Assembly: GCA_949299165.1 (NCBI GenBank)
Contig: CASFZJ010000018.1
Location: 1-32,222 of the forward strand
Length of the DNA: 32,222 nucleotides
Reading direction: 5' to 3'
Source of the DNA: an uncultured bacterium
GTDB lineage: Bacteria; Bacillota_I; Bacilli_A; RFN20; CAG-826
The notes beneath the pieces were generated by a model, which saw only the letters and a program-made list of their open reading frames with translations, was not told the origin of the DNA and ran no database searches. A program made the position numbers and the translations under genes. Within the stretch, counting starts at the first letter, position 1, and the number at the start of each line of letters is the position of its first letter. Shown piece after piece: positions 31,214 through 32,222 of this stretch.

Positions 31214-31908
31214 TTGAATCATTATTAAATGAAATACTTTTTAAAGAATGTGATGTGTATGAAAACTTTTACAAAAGTTTTCACGCTAAAAATAAAAGAG
31301 CGATTTTTCATTTAGAAAAATTAATATATAGGGAAATTTTTTCGCATTGTTTATATATAAATAATTTCGAAATTTTGAAAACCAGAATTAGATATTTTTA
31401 TCAATTTATTTTATGTGATGAAAATTATTATCGAATTTCAAGAAACGAATTTGTAGTTGATGATAACAAATATAATTTTGATGCCTTTTTATTTGATGAT
31501 CGAAGAGCTATCCCAATTGTTGTAACTAAATCAAAATCAAGTCCAACCTTATTATCTTTATTATATAAATTAATAAAGAATTCTCTCCAAGCAGGTGGTT
31601 ATAAAAGCGATTCTTTGATTGTCATTAATATAGATTTAGTGGACCTAGATAAAGATCCAAGTAATTTTGTTAACGAAATTCAAAATATATTAGTCTATGA
31701 AGACAATGAAACTTGTTTTTTCTTCAAAAGGAAGAGATTACTTAGAGAATTCTTTAATTTAAGATATCAAGTCGAACCAGAATTACAGGATGAGTTAGTG
31801 CATTATTATCGCTTGCAAAAACAAGTCGATTTATATAAAAGATATTATTTTAATGAGTGCCTTACTTGTCCTTTTATATCGATTTGTCAAAAACCAAAAA
31901 ATATTTAA
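31210..31908 (+). CDS. Orphan protein with Cas4/AddB-like iron-staple cysteines
   Basis: 232 residues; I do not recognise a named family. The C-terminus has C217-x2-C220-x5-C226, and C14 sits near the N-terminus in ECDVYENFY: the C...C-x2-C-x5-C layout of the [4Fe-4S] iron-staple nucleases Cas4 and AddB. Between them lie pieces resembling a PD-(D/E)XK core: D91 in YNFDAFLF, then IPIVVTK (101-107) where E-x-K is expected but Glu is replaced by Val, then Q127-x3-Y131 as in Cas4. If the reading is right the nuclease site is altered or dead. It is the last gene of the glycerol unit, overlapping glpK by four bases (ATGA), and precedes an rRNA operon. C47 and C69 are also available as ligands. Confidence 0.5.
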   Translation: MIESLLNEILFKECDVYENFYKSFHAKNKRAIFHLEKLIYREIFSHCLYINNFEILKTRIRYFYQFILCDENYYRISRNEFVVDDNKYNFDAFLFDDRRAIPIVVTKSKSSPTLLSLLYKLIKNSLQAGGYKSDSLIVINIDLVDLDKDPSNFVNEIQNILVYEDNETCFFFKRKRLLREFFNLRYQVEPELQDELVHYYRLQKQVDLYKRYYFNECLTCPFISICQKPKNI

Positions 31909-31925
31909 AATAATTAAAAAAGTAC

Positions 31926-31953
31926 TTGCAACGACATAAGCCCTTGTTATATA
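31926..31953 (+). promoter_or_regulatory. rRNA operon promoter P1
   Basis: TTGCAA (31926-31931), 16 bases, TATATA (31948-31953). The sequence around it has an inverted pair ACTTGC (31924-31929) and GCAAGT (31968-31973). A G at 31959 is a plausible start. Confidence 0.6.
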
Positions 31954-31995
31954 CTTTTGAAGTTGTCGCAAGTTAAAGGGGAACAACCAAAAAAC

Positions 31996-32021
31996 TTTTA
32001 TAGAATATATATTCTATAAAA
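31996..32021. repeat. Perfect 26-bp AT-rich palindrome between rRNA promoters
   Basis: Thirteen-base arms, no spacer (left arm TTTTATAGAATAT). It is flanked by AAC and GTT that extend the symmetry. There is no T run after it on the plus strand, so it is not a normal terminator. Confidence 0.75.
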
Positions 32022-32037
32022 AAAGTTAAAAAACTTG

Positions 32038-32066
32038 TTGACACGATAGTATCGCTTTGATATTAT
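32038..32066 (+). promoter_or_regulatory. rRNA operon promoter P2
   Basis: TTGACA (32038-32043), 17 bases, TATTAT (32061-32066). The predicted start is the G at 32073, in line with GTP-sensing rRNA promoters of low-GC Gram-positives. The spacer contains the palindrome CGATAGTATCG. Confidence 0.8.
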
Positions 32067-32072
32067 TATTAA

Positions 32073-32222
32073 GCGCTTCACGAAAATATTAATTTCGTAT
32101 TAAGATTGATAGAATCAATAAGCGCAAGAGATCTTTGAAAACTAAATAGATGTACAAACAAACAACGTCAATTTATTAAGGAAAACTTTTTATTCGCAGA
32201 ATTTATTTCTGAGAAGCTAGAT
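32073..32222 (+). other. rRNA operon leader with boxA-like element
   Basis: GATCTTTGAAAACTAAATAG (32130-32149) matches the boxA/leader motif found before 16S rRNA in Bacilli. Several stem-forming pairs (ACGAAA/TTTCGT near 32082-32097, ATTGAT/ATCAAT near 32105-32119, AAGCGC/GCGCAA) fit a processing leader. The mature 16S sequence is not reached. Confidence 0.75.

Noticed and set aside
32150-32222. Start of 16S rRNA
   Set aside because: The conserved 5' 16S sequence (GAGTTTGATCCTGGCTCAG type) is not reached before the window ends.
1-32222. CRISPR arrays, insertion sequences or transposases
   Set aside because: No regular spaced repeats or transposase-like proteins were seen; the Cas4-like orphan has no CRISPR context here.

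Overview
The window is about 32 kb of low-GC, tightly packed bacterial chromosome. The genes read cleanly with TGG for Trp and TGA as a stop (stops at 5826, 7256, 15229 and 31213), so the standard code applies. Strong Shine-Dalgarno sites, a DeoR regulator, CIRCE/HrcA-type control, a ClpB without its N-domain, an ECF-type vitamin transporter subunit, desulfoferrodoxin and a flavodiiron protein suggest an anaerobic member of the Bacilli near the Erysipelotrichales/Mollicutes branch, probably host-associated. That placement is inference. The window ends inside the leader of a ribosomal RNA operon, just before 16S rRNA.

Layout. (1) 1-4.9 kb: an AlbA_2/ATPase-type regulator gene preceded by three 11-bp tandem repeats, a MATE exporter on the minus strand, a compact minus-strand structured RNA unit, and an ECF S component overlapping a small P-loop kinase. 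(2) 5.0-11.2 kb: one operon of a triosephosphate isomerase paralogue, a LarA-type (nickel-pincer) racemase homologue, a NagB-like sugar-phosphate isomerase/deaminase, and a TauABC/SsuABC-type importer. (3) 11.3-17.6 kb: a TSUP-type (TauE/SafE) permease divergent from a DeoR regulator, an aldose-1-epimerase-like gene divergent from nagA plus a phosphofructokinase-family gene, and a class II aldolase. Regions 2 and 3 look like one carbohydrate catabolic locus: matching TTTCGTT/AACGAAA and TTTCGAATGAAAG elements lie before most of its transcription units. The substrate is unknown. Importer class, exporter class and altered active-site residues argue against plain N-acetylglucosamine use.

(4) 17.7-20.3 kb: tRNA-His divergent from clpB, which carries two tandem CIRCE-like operators. 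(5) 20.3-23.4 kb: a PiT phosphate permease with its DUF47 partner, desulfoferrodoxin, and an AlkD-like DNA glycosylase. (6) 23.4-31.9 kb: a long run of touching genes: a flavodiiron protein fused to flavin reductase and rubredoxin, a MazG-like pyrophosphohydrolase, a three-gene FAD/Fe-S glycerol-3-phosphate dehydrogenase-like set, an Mbeg1-like lipase, glycerol kinase, and an orphan protein whose cysteine spacing matches the iron-staple nucleases (Cas4/AddB). This suggests use of glycerolipid-derived glycerol with O2 detoxification alongside. (7) 31.9-32.2 kb: tandem rRNA promoters separated by a perfect 26-bp palindrome, followed by a boxA-like leader.

The best candidates for undescribed biology are the TIM/LarA/NagB-like/TauABC locus with its DeoR regulon, the Cas4-like orphan before the rRNA operon, and the ~105-nt minus-strand RNA upstream of the MATE gene.
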